Shown here piece by piece: positions 24,216 through 31,845 of a DNA stretch of 64,000 nucleotides (the stretch's first letter is position 1; every line of letters begins with the position of its first letter). Both the position numbers and the translations under genes were made by a program. The DNA lies in the NCBI RefSeq assembly GCF_017916255.1, contig NZ_CP072827.1:4489501-4553500 (forward strand), written 5' to 3'. This DNA comes from Streptomyces mobaraensis NBRC 13819 = DSM 40847 (GTDB lineage Bacteria; Actinomycetota; Actinomycetes; Streptomycetales; Streptomycetaceae). Below the pieces are notes generated by a model. That model saw nothing but the letters and a program-made list of their open reading frames with translations. It was not told the DNA's origin and did no database searches.

Positions 24216-25799
24216 ATGTCCGCTCGTGCCAACCCCTCCGCCCCCTCCACTCGGTCCGCCCGCACCGAGCCCTCCGCGGACGTCCTCGTCGTCGGGGCCG
24301 GCCCCACCGGCCTGCTGCTGGCCGGTGATCTCGCCGCCTCGGGCGTGAACGTCGTGCTGCTGGAGCGGCGGAGTACGGAGTCCAACCTCACCCGGGCCTT
24401 CGCCGTACACGCCAGGACCCTTGAGGTGTTCGACGCGCGGGGCCTCGCCGAAGCGCTGATCGCCACGGGACACCTGATCGACGGCGTCCGCCTCTTCGGG
24501 CGGATGGCCATCGACCTCACCCGGCTGGAAACCCGCTTCCCGGGCGTGCTGATGACCCCGCAGTACCACGTCGAACGCCTCCTCGAGGAGCGCGCCGTGG
24601 CGGCGGGCGCCGACATCCGGCGCGGCGTGCGCTGCACCGGACTGCGGCAGGACGCCGACGGGGTCGAGCTGGACGTCGAGGAGGCGGACGGCACCGCGCG
24701 CACCCTGCGGGCGCGGTACGCGGTCGGCACCGACGGCGTGCACAGCACCGTCCGGCGGGCGCTCGGCATGCCGTTCCCGGGGCGGGCGGTGCTCGACTCC
24801 GTGATGCTCGCCGACGTACGGCTGGCCGCCGCGCCGCGCGAACTGCCCGCGTTCCGGGGCGGCGCCGAGGGGTTCGCGTTCGTCGTCCCGTTCGGCGACG
24901 GCTGGTTCCGGATCATCGCCTGGCGGCGCGGCACCCGGCTGCCCACCGACGCCCCCGTCGACCTGGAAGACCTCAAGGGCGTCACGCGCGCCCTCTTCGG
25001 CACCGACTTCGGCGTCCACGACGCCCGTTGGACCTCCCGCTTCCACAGCGACGAGCGCCAGGTGCCCCGCTACCGCGACGGCCGGGTGTTCCTGGCCGGC
25101 GACGCCGCCCACGTCCACTCGCCCGCCGGCGGCCTGGGCATGAACGCCGGCATCCAGGACGCCGCCAACCTGGGCTGGAAACTCGCGGCCGTCCTCCAGG
25201 GCCGGGCCGGGGAAGCCCTGTTGGACAGCTACCACGACGAGCGCCACCCCGTCGGCACCCAGGTGCTGCGCGTCAGCGGCGCCATCGTCCGCGCGGTGCT
25301 GTTCGACTCCCCGCTGATCCGGGGCGTGCGCGACGTCGCCACCCGTGTCCTCCCCTTCGCTCCCGCGGTGGGACGCCGCATGGCCCGTACGGTGTCCGGA
25401 CTCGCGGTCGCCTATCCCGCACCCCCCGGATCCCACCCGCTCACCGGCCGGCGCGTGCCCGACCTGCCGCTCGTCGAGGCCGGTGACGGACCCACCCGCC
25501 TCTACGAGGCACTGCGCGCCGGCACCCACCTCCGCGTCCTGCCGCGCGACACCGGCCCCGACGTCCCGCCGGCCCCGCCCGGCGCCCTCACCGTCACCCG
25601 CGCCGACGCCGAGCGGACGGCCCTGCTCGTCCGCCCCGACGGCTATGTGGAGTCGGCGGAGGAACTGCCGCCGAGCTGGTCCCTGCCGGAGGCGGGGACA
25701 GGCGCGGAGGCAGGTGCGGGGGGAACGGTGGAAGCGGGAGAGGAGCCGACGGCGTCCGCCGGACCGGAGGCGGCGGAACGGAACGCCGTCGTGGCGTGA
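24216..25799 (+). CDS. FAD-dependent aromatic monooxygenase (class A)
   Basis: 527 residues; ATG 24216 behind AGGAGG. It belongs to the p-hydroxybenzoate hydroxylase group: Rossmann motif VLVVGAGPTGLLLAGDLA (about 23-40), the mid motif AVGTDGVHSTVRRALG (about 168-183) and FAD/ribityl motif FLAGDAAHVHSPAGG (about 291-305), followed by LGMNAGIQDAANLGWKL. These enzymes hydroxylate aromatic or polyketide substrates with NAD(P)H and O2. The C-terminal thioredoxin-like extension is present (about 415-495), then a Glu/Ala-rich tail. No pathway genes are adjacent, so the substrate is unknown. Confidence 0.9.
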   Translation: MSARANPSAPSTRSARTEPSADVLVVGAGPTGLLLAGDLAASGVNVVLLERRSTESNLTRAFAVHARTLEVFDARGLAEALIATGHLIDGVRLFGRMAIDLTRLETRFPGVLMTPQYHVERLLEERAVAAGADIRRGVRCTGLRQDADGVELDVEEADGTARTLRARYAVGTDGVHSTVRRALGMPFPGRAVLDSVMLADVRLAAAPRELPAFRGGAEGFAFVVPFGDGWFRIIAWRRGTRLPTDAPVDLEDLKGVTRALFGTDFGVHDARWTSRFHSDERQVPRYRDGRVFLAGDAAHVHSPAGGLGMNAGIQDAANLGWKLAAVLQGRAGEALLDSYHDERHPVGTQVLRVSGAIVRAVLFDSPLIRGVRDVATRVLPFAPAVGRRMARTVSGLAVAYPAPPGSHPLTGRRVPDLPLVEAGDGPTRLYEALRAGTHLRVLPRDTGPDVPPAPPGALTVTRADAERTALLVRPDGYVESAEELPPSWSLPEAGTGAEAGAGGTVEAGEEPTASAGPEAAERNAVVA

Positions 25800-25889
25800 C
25801 CGCTCTGCGGCGCGCGGCCGGAGTGAGCGGCCGTATCCGGTGCCGCCGGCCGCGGGCCGGGCACCGCACCGGTACGCCGCCTCACGGCC

Positions 25890-26486
25890 TCACGAAAGGA
25901 AGCCGACCACTCCGAACCCCGGCATCCGGCCCGCCGCCCGCATCCAGCCGACGCACTCCTCGATCACCTCCATCGTCATGGGGTCCACGGCCCGCCGCTG
26001 CTCCTCCGTGGTGGCCTCCCACTGCGCCAGGCCCTTGGCGCACTCCTCCGCCGTCCACTCGCCGTAGCCGGGCAGGTCGGTGAACGGCAGCGGGTCGGGG
26101 AGGGAGTAGGTGAGCTCGGACACGGAGACGGCGGTGATGCCCAGGCCCGCCATCGCCTCGTCGAGAACGGGCAGCCACGAGGCGCGTATGGGACAGAAGT
26201 TGTTGTTGGGCAGGCGGTAACCGGTGAGTTCGCAGAGCCGCTTGTACGCGTAGCCGTACTGGGAGGCGAATCCCTCGTCGAACGGACCGCCATTGACCAC
26301 CGCCTCCAGGGCCTGGTACGCGGTGGGGGCGCCCCGGCGTATCTCACTGCTGAAGTAGGAGTCGTCGGCGGCCAGATCGGCGCCGAAGTTGTCACGGACG
26401 GCGTGCAGCAGCCCCTCGTCGCGGCAGCCGATGAAGGCGCGCGCGGCGGCGAGGTCGAGCAGCGTGAAGGACATCGCGGAACTCAT
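25890..26486 (-). CDS. conserved hypothetical protein
   Basis: 198 residues. It looks like a genuine gene from its uniform composition and ordered sequence (LLDLAAARAFIGCRDEGLLHAV, then YAYKRLCELTGYRLPNNNFC), but I do not recognise the family. It is acidic, cytosolic, with no signal peptide or membrane segment, and ends in FGVVGFLS. The start at 26486 is uncertain, since no good ribosome site precedes it; ATG 26474 is an alternative. It converges on the monooxygenase gene and lies downstream of the ABC transporter operon on the same strand. Confidence 0.7.
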   Translation of the reverse strand: MSSAMSFTLLDLAAARAFIGCRDEGLLHAVRDNFGADLAADDSYFSSEIRRGAPTAYQALEAVVNGGPFDEGFASQYGYAYKRLCELTGYRLPNNNFCPIRASWLPVLDEAMAGLGITAVSVSELTYSLPDPLPFTDLPGYGEWTAEECAKGLAQWEATTEEQRRAVDPMTMEVIEECVGWMRAAGRMPGFGVVGFLS

Positions 26487-26594
26487 GGAACCACCGTAGA
26501 CCCGGGCACTGACAACGCCCCGGGCCCACGGTGGCACCCCTGCCGAGCATCCCTGCGAGCAGCCCTGCCGAGCCGCCCCGCCGCTCCTGCACTT

Positions 26595-26622
26595 CGCTCA
26601 CTACGCCTCGCTCACTACGCCT
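26595..26622. repeat. 14-bp tandem repeat at a stop codon
   Basis: CGCTCACTACGCCT occurs twice in tandem (26595-26608, 26609-26622), followed by a partial third copy. The stop codon of the ABC permease lies in the second copy. Confidence 0.85.
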
Positions 26623-28231
26623 TGCTCACCGCCTCCAGGATCTCCGGCAGCCGCCGCGTCATCCGCGTCGCGGCGAACCGCAGCCCGGCCCAGGCGACCA
26701 GCGGCCCGTACACGATGCCCAGCGGCAGCACGGTCCACAGCAGCCCGTGCCCGTCCGCCAGATGCAGACCGATCGTCAGCCCGATCAGGGGCGCGCACAC
26801 CGCCATGCCGACCAGCGACCAGAGCGTGCCGAGCCAGGCGATGCCGGACTGGCCGGGGGCGATGTTCTTGAAGGCGTGGTCCTGCGGCACGGAGTACGGG
26901 AACCGCACCGAGGCGATGGCGCCCGTCCCCAGGAACGCCCCCAGTGCCGCCAGGCTCAGACCCAGCACCTCCGGGCACTGGTCCCATCTGCCGGTGATCA
27001 CGGCCATCACCAGGACGAGCGCGACGAGATAGGGCACCGAGACCAGCGTCAGCGCCAGCGCGCGCCCCCGCAGCTCGGCGAGCGCGTCACGCGGCGAGCC
27101 GATCGTCTGCAGGACCATCCAGAAGGCCGGGCCGTCCAGACCGAGCTGGTTGTACATCAGACCGGTCAGCATAAGGACCGGAACCGTAATGAAGTACAGA
27201 TTGTGCGAGCCCTGCACGATGTTGATCAGCGGGATCGCGACGCCGATGCCCAGCGTCGACCCCCAGGTCGTCTTGATCTTCGGATCGCGCCAGGCGTAGC
27301 GCAGCTGCCGCTGCGCGGCCGTGCCCACGCGGCCGGCGGGCAGCAGGCGGGCGAGGCCCGCGCCGGCCCCGCGCGCCTTCTCCGGCTTCGCCGCGGAGAC
27401 GAGGGTGGAGGAGTCCGGCGAGGTCATGACCTTGGTGAGGGTGCGCTGCCACCAGAGCAGCAGGACGGCGAGCAGAGCGGCGGTCAGGGCCAGCTCCGCG
27501 GCGACGAGACCGTACTCGCCCTCGCCCGCGGCCCGTACGGCGTCCAGCGCCGAGCCCGGCGGGATCCAGCGCGTCACATCGGCCACCGGCTCCAGCCTGG
27601 CCAGTCCGGCCTCGCTCAGCTTCTGCACCGCCAGGTTGACGAGCTGTGCCCCGACGCCGACGATCACGCCGCTGAGCAGCGCGAGATCCTTGCCCTTGCG
27701 GCTGGACAGCAGCTGGACGTTGGCGGTGGCGACGGCCCGGGTCAGGGCCACGCACACCAGCAGTGTCAGCAGCACCGCGGGCACCGCGACCGCGAACGCC
27801 GCGGCCCCGTGCGCCGTCGCGATCACCGAGCCGATCAGGATCAGCAGGGTGAACGCCGGGCCGATGCCGATCAGCGAACTGACCAGCAGGGCGGCGATCA
27901 GCGGCGCGGGCCGCAGCGGCAGCATCACCAGCCGTGTCGGGTCCAGGGTCTCGTCGCCGCCGGGGAAGAACAGCGGCATCACCGCCCAGCCGAGCGCGAC
28001 CAGCACCGCCAGCGGCACGGTGAACGCCGCCGCGTGCTCGGTGCCGCGCAGGGCCGCCAGGCCGAGCAGCTGGAGCGCGCCGAACAGGCCGACGAGGACG
28101 ATGGACGCGATGAAGACGGCCTTGCGCTTGTTCGACTGCCGCAGGCCGTTGCGCAGCAGCGTCAGCTTCAGGCGGGCGAAGAGCGGGGTCAGTGAGAGCA
28201 GAGGGGCGGGGGAGGCGGCCGCGGTGGTCAT
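26615..28231 (-). CDS. ABC transporter permease
   Basis: 538 residues. About twelve hydrophobic segments are visible, arranged as two sets of about six, typical for ABC-2-type exporters that form the channel as one large subunit. Examples are AVFIASIVLVGLFGALQLLG (about 37-56), LVSVPYLVALVLVMAVITG and LWTVLPLGIVYGPLVAWAGL near the end. A cytoplasmic loop around 290-330 is basic. ATG 28231 overlaps the stop of the ATPase gene by 4 bp, so the two subunits are co-translated. The substrate is unknown; neighbours give no hint. Confidence 0.87.
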   Translation of the reverse strand: MTTAAASPAPLLSLTPLFARLKLTLLRNGLRQSNKRKAVFIASIVLVGLFGALQLLGLAALRGTEHAAAFTVPLAVLVALGWAVMPLFFPGGDETLDPTRLVMLPLRPAPLIAALLVSSLIGIGPAFTLLILIGSVIATAHGAAAFAVAVPAVLLTLLVCVALTRAVATANVQLLSSRKGKDLALLSGVIVGVGAQLVNLAVQKLSEAGLARLEPVADVTRWIPPGSALDAVRAAGEGEYGLVAAELALTAALLAVLLLWWQRTLTKVMTSPDSSTLVSAAKPEKARGAGAGLARLLPAGRVGTAAQRQLRYAWRDPKIKTTWGSTLGIGVAIPLINIVQGSHNLYFITVPVLMLTGLMYNQLGLDGPAFWMVLQTIGSPRDALAELRGRALALTLVSVPYLVALVLVMAVITGRWDQCPEVLGLSLAALGAFLGTGAIASVRFPYSVPQDHAFKNIAPGQSGIAWLGTLWSLVGMAVCAPLIGLTIGLHLADGHGLLWTVLPLGIVYGPLVAWAGLRFAATRMTRRLPEILEAVSKA

Positions 28232-29016
28232 CGGACGCCGCCCAGCCAGTCGAGCTCCTGGCCGTCGCTCGTCCCGCGGGCGCCCACGAGGTCGAGGAAC
28301 GCGGCCTGGAGCGTCGGCGCCTCCCCCCGAACCTCCTCCAGGGTGCCGTGCGCGCGGATGCGGCCCGCGGCGAGGACGGCGACCCAGGAGCAGAGGGACT
28401 CCACCAGCTCCATCACATGGCTGGAGAAGACGACCGTGGCGCCGGAGGCGGTGTAACGTTCCAGCACCCGGCGGATGGACTGCGCCGAGACCGGGTCGAC
28501 ACCCTCGAACGGCTCGTCGAGGAACAGGACTTCGGGGTTGTGCAGCAGTGCCGCGGCCAGCCCGATCTTCTTGCGCATGCCGGTCGAGTAGTCGACGACG
28601 AGCTTGTGCTGCGCGCCCGCGAGGTCGAGCACGTCGAGGAGCTGGGTGGCCCGCTGGTCCACCTCGTCGCCGGGCAGGCCCCGCAGCCGCCCGGTGTAGG
28701 CCAGGAGTTCGCGTCCCGACAGCCGCTCGAACATCCGCAGCCCCTCGGGCAGCACGCCGATCACGGACTTGGCGGCGGCGGGGTCCTCCCAGACGTCGCG
28801 TCCGGCGATCTCCACGCGCCCGGAGTCGGGCCGCAGCAGACCGGTGACCATCGACAGCGTGGTGGTCTTGCCCGCCCCGTTCGGCCCGACGAGCCCGATG
28901 AACCGGCCGGCGGGTATCTCCAGGTCGATGCCGGCCACCGCCACCTGTTCGCCGAACCGCTTCCAGAGTCCCTCGACGCGTACGGCCGCGGATGTCGCTT
29001 CCCGTGCCACTGCCAT
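28228..29016 (-). CDS. ABC transporter ATP-binding protein
   Basis: 262 residues. Walker A GPNGAGKTT (K50), Q-loop region VIGVLPEGLRMF with Glu where Gln is usual, signature YSTGMRKKIGL (about 143-153, variant of LSGGQ), Walker B VLFLDEP (about 162-168) and the H-loop in VVFSSHVMEL. This is the CcmA/DrrA-like class of exporter ATPases. It forms one operon with the permease encoded directly downstream and would power export from the cytoplasmic side of the membrane. Confidence 0.93.
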   Translation of the reverse strand: MAVAREATSAAVRVEGLWKRFGEQVAVAGIDLEIPAGRFIGLVGPNGAGKTTTLSMVTGLLRPDSGRVEIAGRDVWEDPAAAKSVIGVLPEGLRMFERLSGRELLAYTGRLRGLPGDEVDQRATQLLDVLDLAGAQHKLVVDYSTGMRKKIGLAAALLHNPEVLFLDEPFEGVDPVSAQSIRRVLERYTASGATVVFSSHVMELVESLCSWVAVLAAGRIRAHGTLEEVRGEAPTLQAAFLDLVGARGTSDGQELDWLGGVR

Positions 29017-29037
29017 CCCTCGTTCCTGGTGGTGCCC

Positions 29038-29059
29038 GGGGGCGGCAGGCCCCGCCCCC
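29038..29059 (-). terminator. terminator hairpin after the prim-pol gene
   Basis: GGGGGCGG (29038-29045) pairs with CCGCCCCC (29052-29059) around a six-base loop, between the prim-pol gene and the ABC operon, both on the minus strand. Confidence 0.6.
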
Positions 29060-29161
29060 GTCCTCAGCGTAGGGGCGGCCGGGGACGGAAGCAGGTGACA
29101 AACGTCAGGGACTTCCGGACGCGGCGGGTCCCGGTCCGGAAGCGCTCCGGGGCACCGGCCG

Positions 29162-29836
29162 CTACCGGCCCCGCGCCTCCGCGGACTGTCCGCCGCACGC
29201 GTAGGCGAGCGCGCTGACCAGCTCCTCCGCGTCCGGCAGCCAGCGGTTGGCGGCGGTGGGCTGGCGCGCCCACTGCACGGCGCCGCGGTTGCCCACCCGG
29301 CTCGGCGGTGCCACCACGTAGTCGCCCTCGCCCCGTGCCACCAGGTCCAGCGAGGAGGGGCGCCAGCCCAGCTTGCGCGCCGCGTCCGCGACCTTGAGCG
29401 CCCCGCCCGGGAGGACGAAGAAGAGCATCCGGCGGAACGGGGTGCTGGTGATCGGCCCCAGCTCGATGCCCATCCGCTCCATGCGGGCCAGCGCCAGGCA
29501 GCCCGCGGACTCGGAGACGTCCAGGGCGTCGAACGTCCGCCCCGTCGGCAGCAGGACCGCGGCGCCCGGGTGTTTCGCCCACATCCGGCGCGCGCCGACC
29601 GCGCTCCCGGTGGCCTGCGTGGCCCAGTCCGGCCGGGCCGGGTGGACGCCGGGGGCGGGGCAGTCGAGATCGCCGCAGGAGCAGCGTTCCCGGCCGTCCA
29701 CGGCCTCCAGCCAGGTCCCGGCGAAAACGTCCCAGTGCCGCTCCTCCGCGTACCGCACCGCGGCGTCGAGGACGCGCTCGCCGCGTTGTTGGGGAATGCG
29801 CGGGGTCCCTACTCCGATCGTCTCTTCCACGTTCAT
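29162..29836 (-). CDS. stand-alone prim-pol (primase/polymerase) domain protein
   Basis: 224 residues. ATG 29836 follows AAGGGGAG at five bases. The sequence matches the N-terminal bifunctional primase-polymerase domain seen in actinophage and plasmid replication proteins: LDAAVRYAEERHWDVFAGTW (about 23-42), a Cys/His cluster CSCGDLDCPAPGVHP (about 52-66) and AVLLPTGRTFDALDVSESAG (about 92-111). No helicase domain follows, and the acidic residues that would chelate metal are only partly apparent, so polymerase activity is uncertain. Similar short proteins are common on Streptomyces chromosomes; the role is unknown. Confidence 0.75.
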   Translation of the reverse strand: MNVEETIGVGTPRIPQQRGERVLDAAVRYAEERHWDVFAGTWLEAVDGRERCSCGDLDCPAPGVHPARPDWATQATGSAVGARRMWAKHPGAAVLLPTGRTFDALDVSESAGCLALARMERMGIELGPITSTPFRRMLFFVLPGGALKVADAARKLGWRPSSLDLVARGEGDYVVAPPSRVGNRGAVQWARQPTAANRWLPDAEELVSALAYACGGQSAEARGR

Positions 29837-30117
29837 CACAACTCCCCTTGTCACCAGGGGTTACGGGCCGTGTCGGGGGTGCATGGGGGCAGCGGGGATC
29901 AGCACACGGGGCGCACGGATGCATGTGCGGGGGCGCAGAGGCGGCTTCGCCCCGGGAGGGGGGTAGCCACCTGCGAGGCGGAAGCCGGCACAGCCGACGC
30001 ATTCATCAACGCTCTGGCATCAATACGGGAAAGTCCGGCATTCTCAGGACATTGGGGGGAAAGATCGCAGAGGAAGGCGCTCTCAGCTGTCCCAGCTTCT
30101 CCGTATCTCGCGGGGCC
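29837..30117. promoter_or_regulatory. divergent region between prim-pol and regulator genes
   Basis: About 280 bases contain the promoters of the prim-pol gene and of the helix-turn-helix/TPR regulator. No clear -35/-10 pairs could be assigned. No additional gene is supported. Confidence 0.35.
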
Positions 30118-30184
30118 CTTCGCGAGTTCCTTCGTGAAGGACTCCGTACCCGGCCCCGCGAAGAGCTCCGCGAAGTCCTTCGCG
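30118..30184 (+). promoter_or_regulatory. hairpin cluster in the leader of the regulator gene
   Basis: Repeats of CTTCGCG and CGCGAAG alternate here. CGCGAAG-TC-CTTCGCG (30169-30184) is a perfect inverted repeat, and GAGTTCCTTC/GAAGGACTC (about 30124-30143) a second with one bulge. They end about 17 bases before the ribosome site of the next gene, and could be regulator binding sites or an mRNA structure. Confidence 0.45.
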
Positions 30185-30211
30185 AACGCATAGCAGTCTC
30201 AGGGGGTACAG

Positions 30212-31600
30212 ATGGCCGCACGGCCACTCGTCACGCGGCAGCCGAACGAACGGCTGCAGGCGCTCATCCAGGAGGCCGGCTGCTCCAACGCCGGCCTGGC
30301 GCGCCGCGTCAACATGTGCGGCGCCGAACACGGCCTTGATCTCCGTTACGACAAGACGTCCGTCGCCCGCTGGCTGCGCGGTCAGCAGCCCCGCGGCCGC
30401 GCCCCGGCCGTCATCGCCGAGGCGCTCGGCCGCAAGCTGGGCCGGACGGTCACCATCGACGAGATCGGCATGGCCAACGGCAAGAACCTCGCCTCGGGCG
30501 TGGGCCTGCAGTTCTCCCCGACCGTCATGGGGGCGATCGAGCAGGTCTGCGAACTGTGGCGGAGCGACGTCGGCCGGCGCGACTTCCTCAGTGGCACCTC
30601 GGTGGCCTCGTCCGCGCTGGTGGAGCCCAGCCGCGACTGGCTGATCACCGGCGCCGACCCGCAGGTCGCGCGGAGCGCGGGCGCCCGGGTCGGGGTGTCG
30701 GACGTGGAGGCGGTCCGCGCCACCACGGAGGCGCTGGTCGAGCTCGACCACCGGTACGGGAGCGGGCACGTCCGCCCGGTCGTCGTCCACTACCTCAACA
30801 GCGTCGTCTCCGGGCTGCTCGCCGGCTCGTACCGGGAGGCGGTCGGGCGCGAACTCTTCGCCGCCGTCGCACGGCTGACCGAACTCGCGGGCTACATGGC
30901 CGTCGACACCGGACAGCCGGGACTCGCCCAGCGCTACTACATCCAGGCCCTGCGGCTCGCGCAGGCCGCGGGCGACCGCGGGTACGGCGGCTACGTGCTC
31001 GCCGCCAGCATGAGCCACCTCGCCGCGTCGCTCGGCAACCCGCGGGAGATCGCCCAGCTCGCGAAGGCGGCGCAGGAGGGCGCCCGGGGGCAGGTCACGC
31101 CACGGGTCGAGGCGATGTTCTACGCGGCGGAGGCCCGCGGGCACGCGCTCCTCGGCGACGCCCGGTCCTGCCAGACGGTCGCGGCCAAGGCCGTCACCAA
31201 GCTCGAACAGGCCGACGGAGGCATCGACTCCGGCGACGACCCGTCGTGGATCCGGCACTTCGACCGCGCGTACCTCTCGGACGAACTGGCCCACTGCCAC
31301 CGCGACCTGGGCCAGTCCGAACCGGCCCGCCGGCACGCGGAGGACGCCCTGGCCAACCACTCCGAGGGCCGCGTCCGCCGCCGCGCCATCGGCCTCCTGC
31401 TGCTCGCCACCGCACATGTGCAGCAGCGTGAGGTCGAGGAGGCGTGCGCGACGGGCACCCGGGCCCTGGAGCTCCTCGGCACCCTGCGGTCCAACCGCGG
31501 CGCGGAGTACCTGGAGGACTTCCAGCAACGCCTCCAGCCGTTCCGGGACGAGCCCGCGGTACGGGACTTCGGGGCGCGGATGGAGATGCAGGCGGCCTAG
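30212..31600 (+). CDS. NsdA-like helix-turn-helix/TPR regulator
   Basis: 462 residues; ATG 30212 behind AGGGGG. The N-terminus (about 12-90) is a helix-turn-helix with NERLQALIQEAGCSNAGLAR and LDLRYDKTSVARWLRGQQPR, the hallmark of the NsdA-related regulators of Streptomyces. Residues about 170-460 are tetratricopeptide-like helical repeats (GLAQRYYIQALRLAQAAGDR, EVEEACATGTRALELLGTLR). NsdA itself represses sporulation and antibiotic production; this is a paralogous member, not necessarily the same gene. An autoregulatory role is suggested by the inverted repeats in its leader. A strong terminator follows. Confidence 0.85.
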   Translation: MAARPLVTRQPNERLQALIQEAGCSNAGLARRVNMCGAEHGLDLRYDKTSVARWLRGQQPRGRAPAVIAEALGRKLGRTVTIDEIGMANGKNLASGVGLQFSPTVMGAIEQVCELWRSDVGRRDFLSGTSVASSALVEPSRDWLITGADPQVARSAGARVGVSDVEAVRATTEALVELDHRYGSGHVRPVVVHYLNSVVSGLLAGSYREAVGRELFAAVARLTELAGYMAVDTGQPGLAQRYYIQALRLAQAAGDRGYGGYVLAASMSHLAASLGNPREIAQLAKAAQEGARGQVTPRVEAMFYAAEARGHALLGDARSCQTVAAKAVTKLEQADGGIDSGDDPSWIRHFDRAYLSDELAHCHRDLGQSEPARRHAEDALANHSEGRVRRRAIGLLLLATAHVQQREVEEACATGTRALELLGTLRSNRGAEYLEDFQQRLQPFRDEPAVRDFGARMEMQAA

Positions 31601-31642
31601 CGGCTCAGTGGCTCAGCGGCTTGGCGGAAGGGGGGGCCGAAC

Positions 31643-31674
31643 CGCCGGGCGGGCCGAACGCGGCCCGCCCGGCG
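31643..31674 (+). terminator. 14-bp terminator hairpin
   Basis: CGCCGGGCGGGCCG (31643-31656), loop AACG, exact complement 31661-31674. Lies 40 bases after the regulator gene. Confidence 0.8.
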
Positions 31675-31845
31675 TTCGAGGACGACCGCGCGCAGCGCGG
31701 TTCCGGGGGCCGGGGCAGCGCCCCGGGAATCGGCGGAGGGGTGGGACCGGGGCCTCACCCCCCTCAGGCCCGCCACGTGGCCTGCCGTCAAGTCACCGGG
31801 TAGCGTGAGCCGCCGTTCCGTACCCGTACAGCATGAGGAGTCCCG

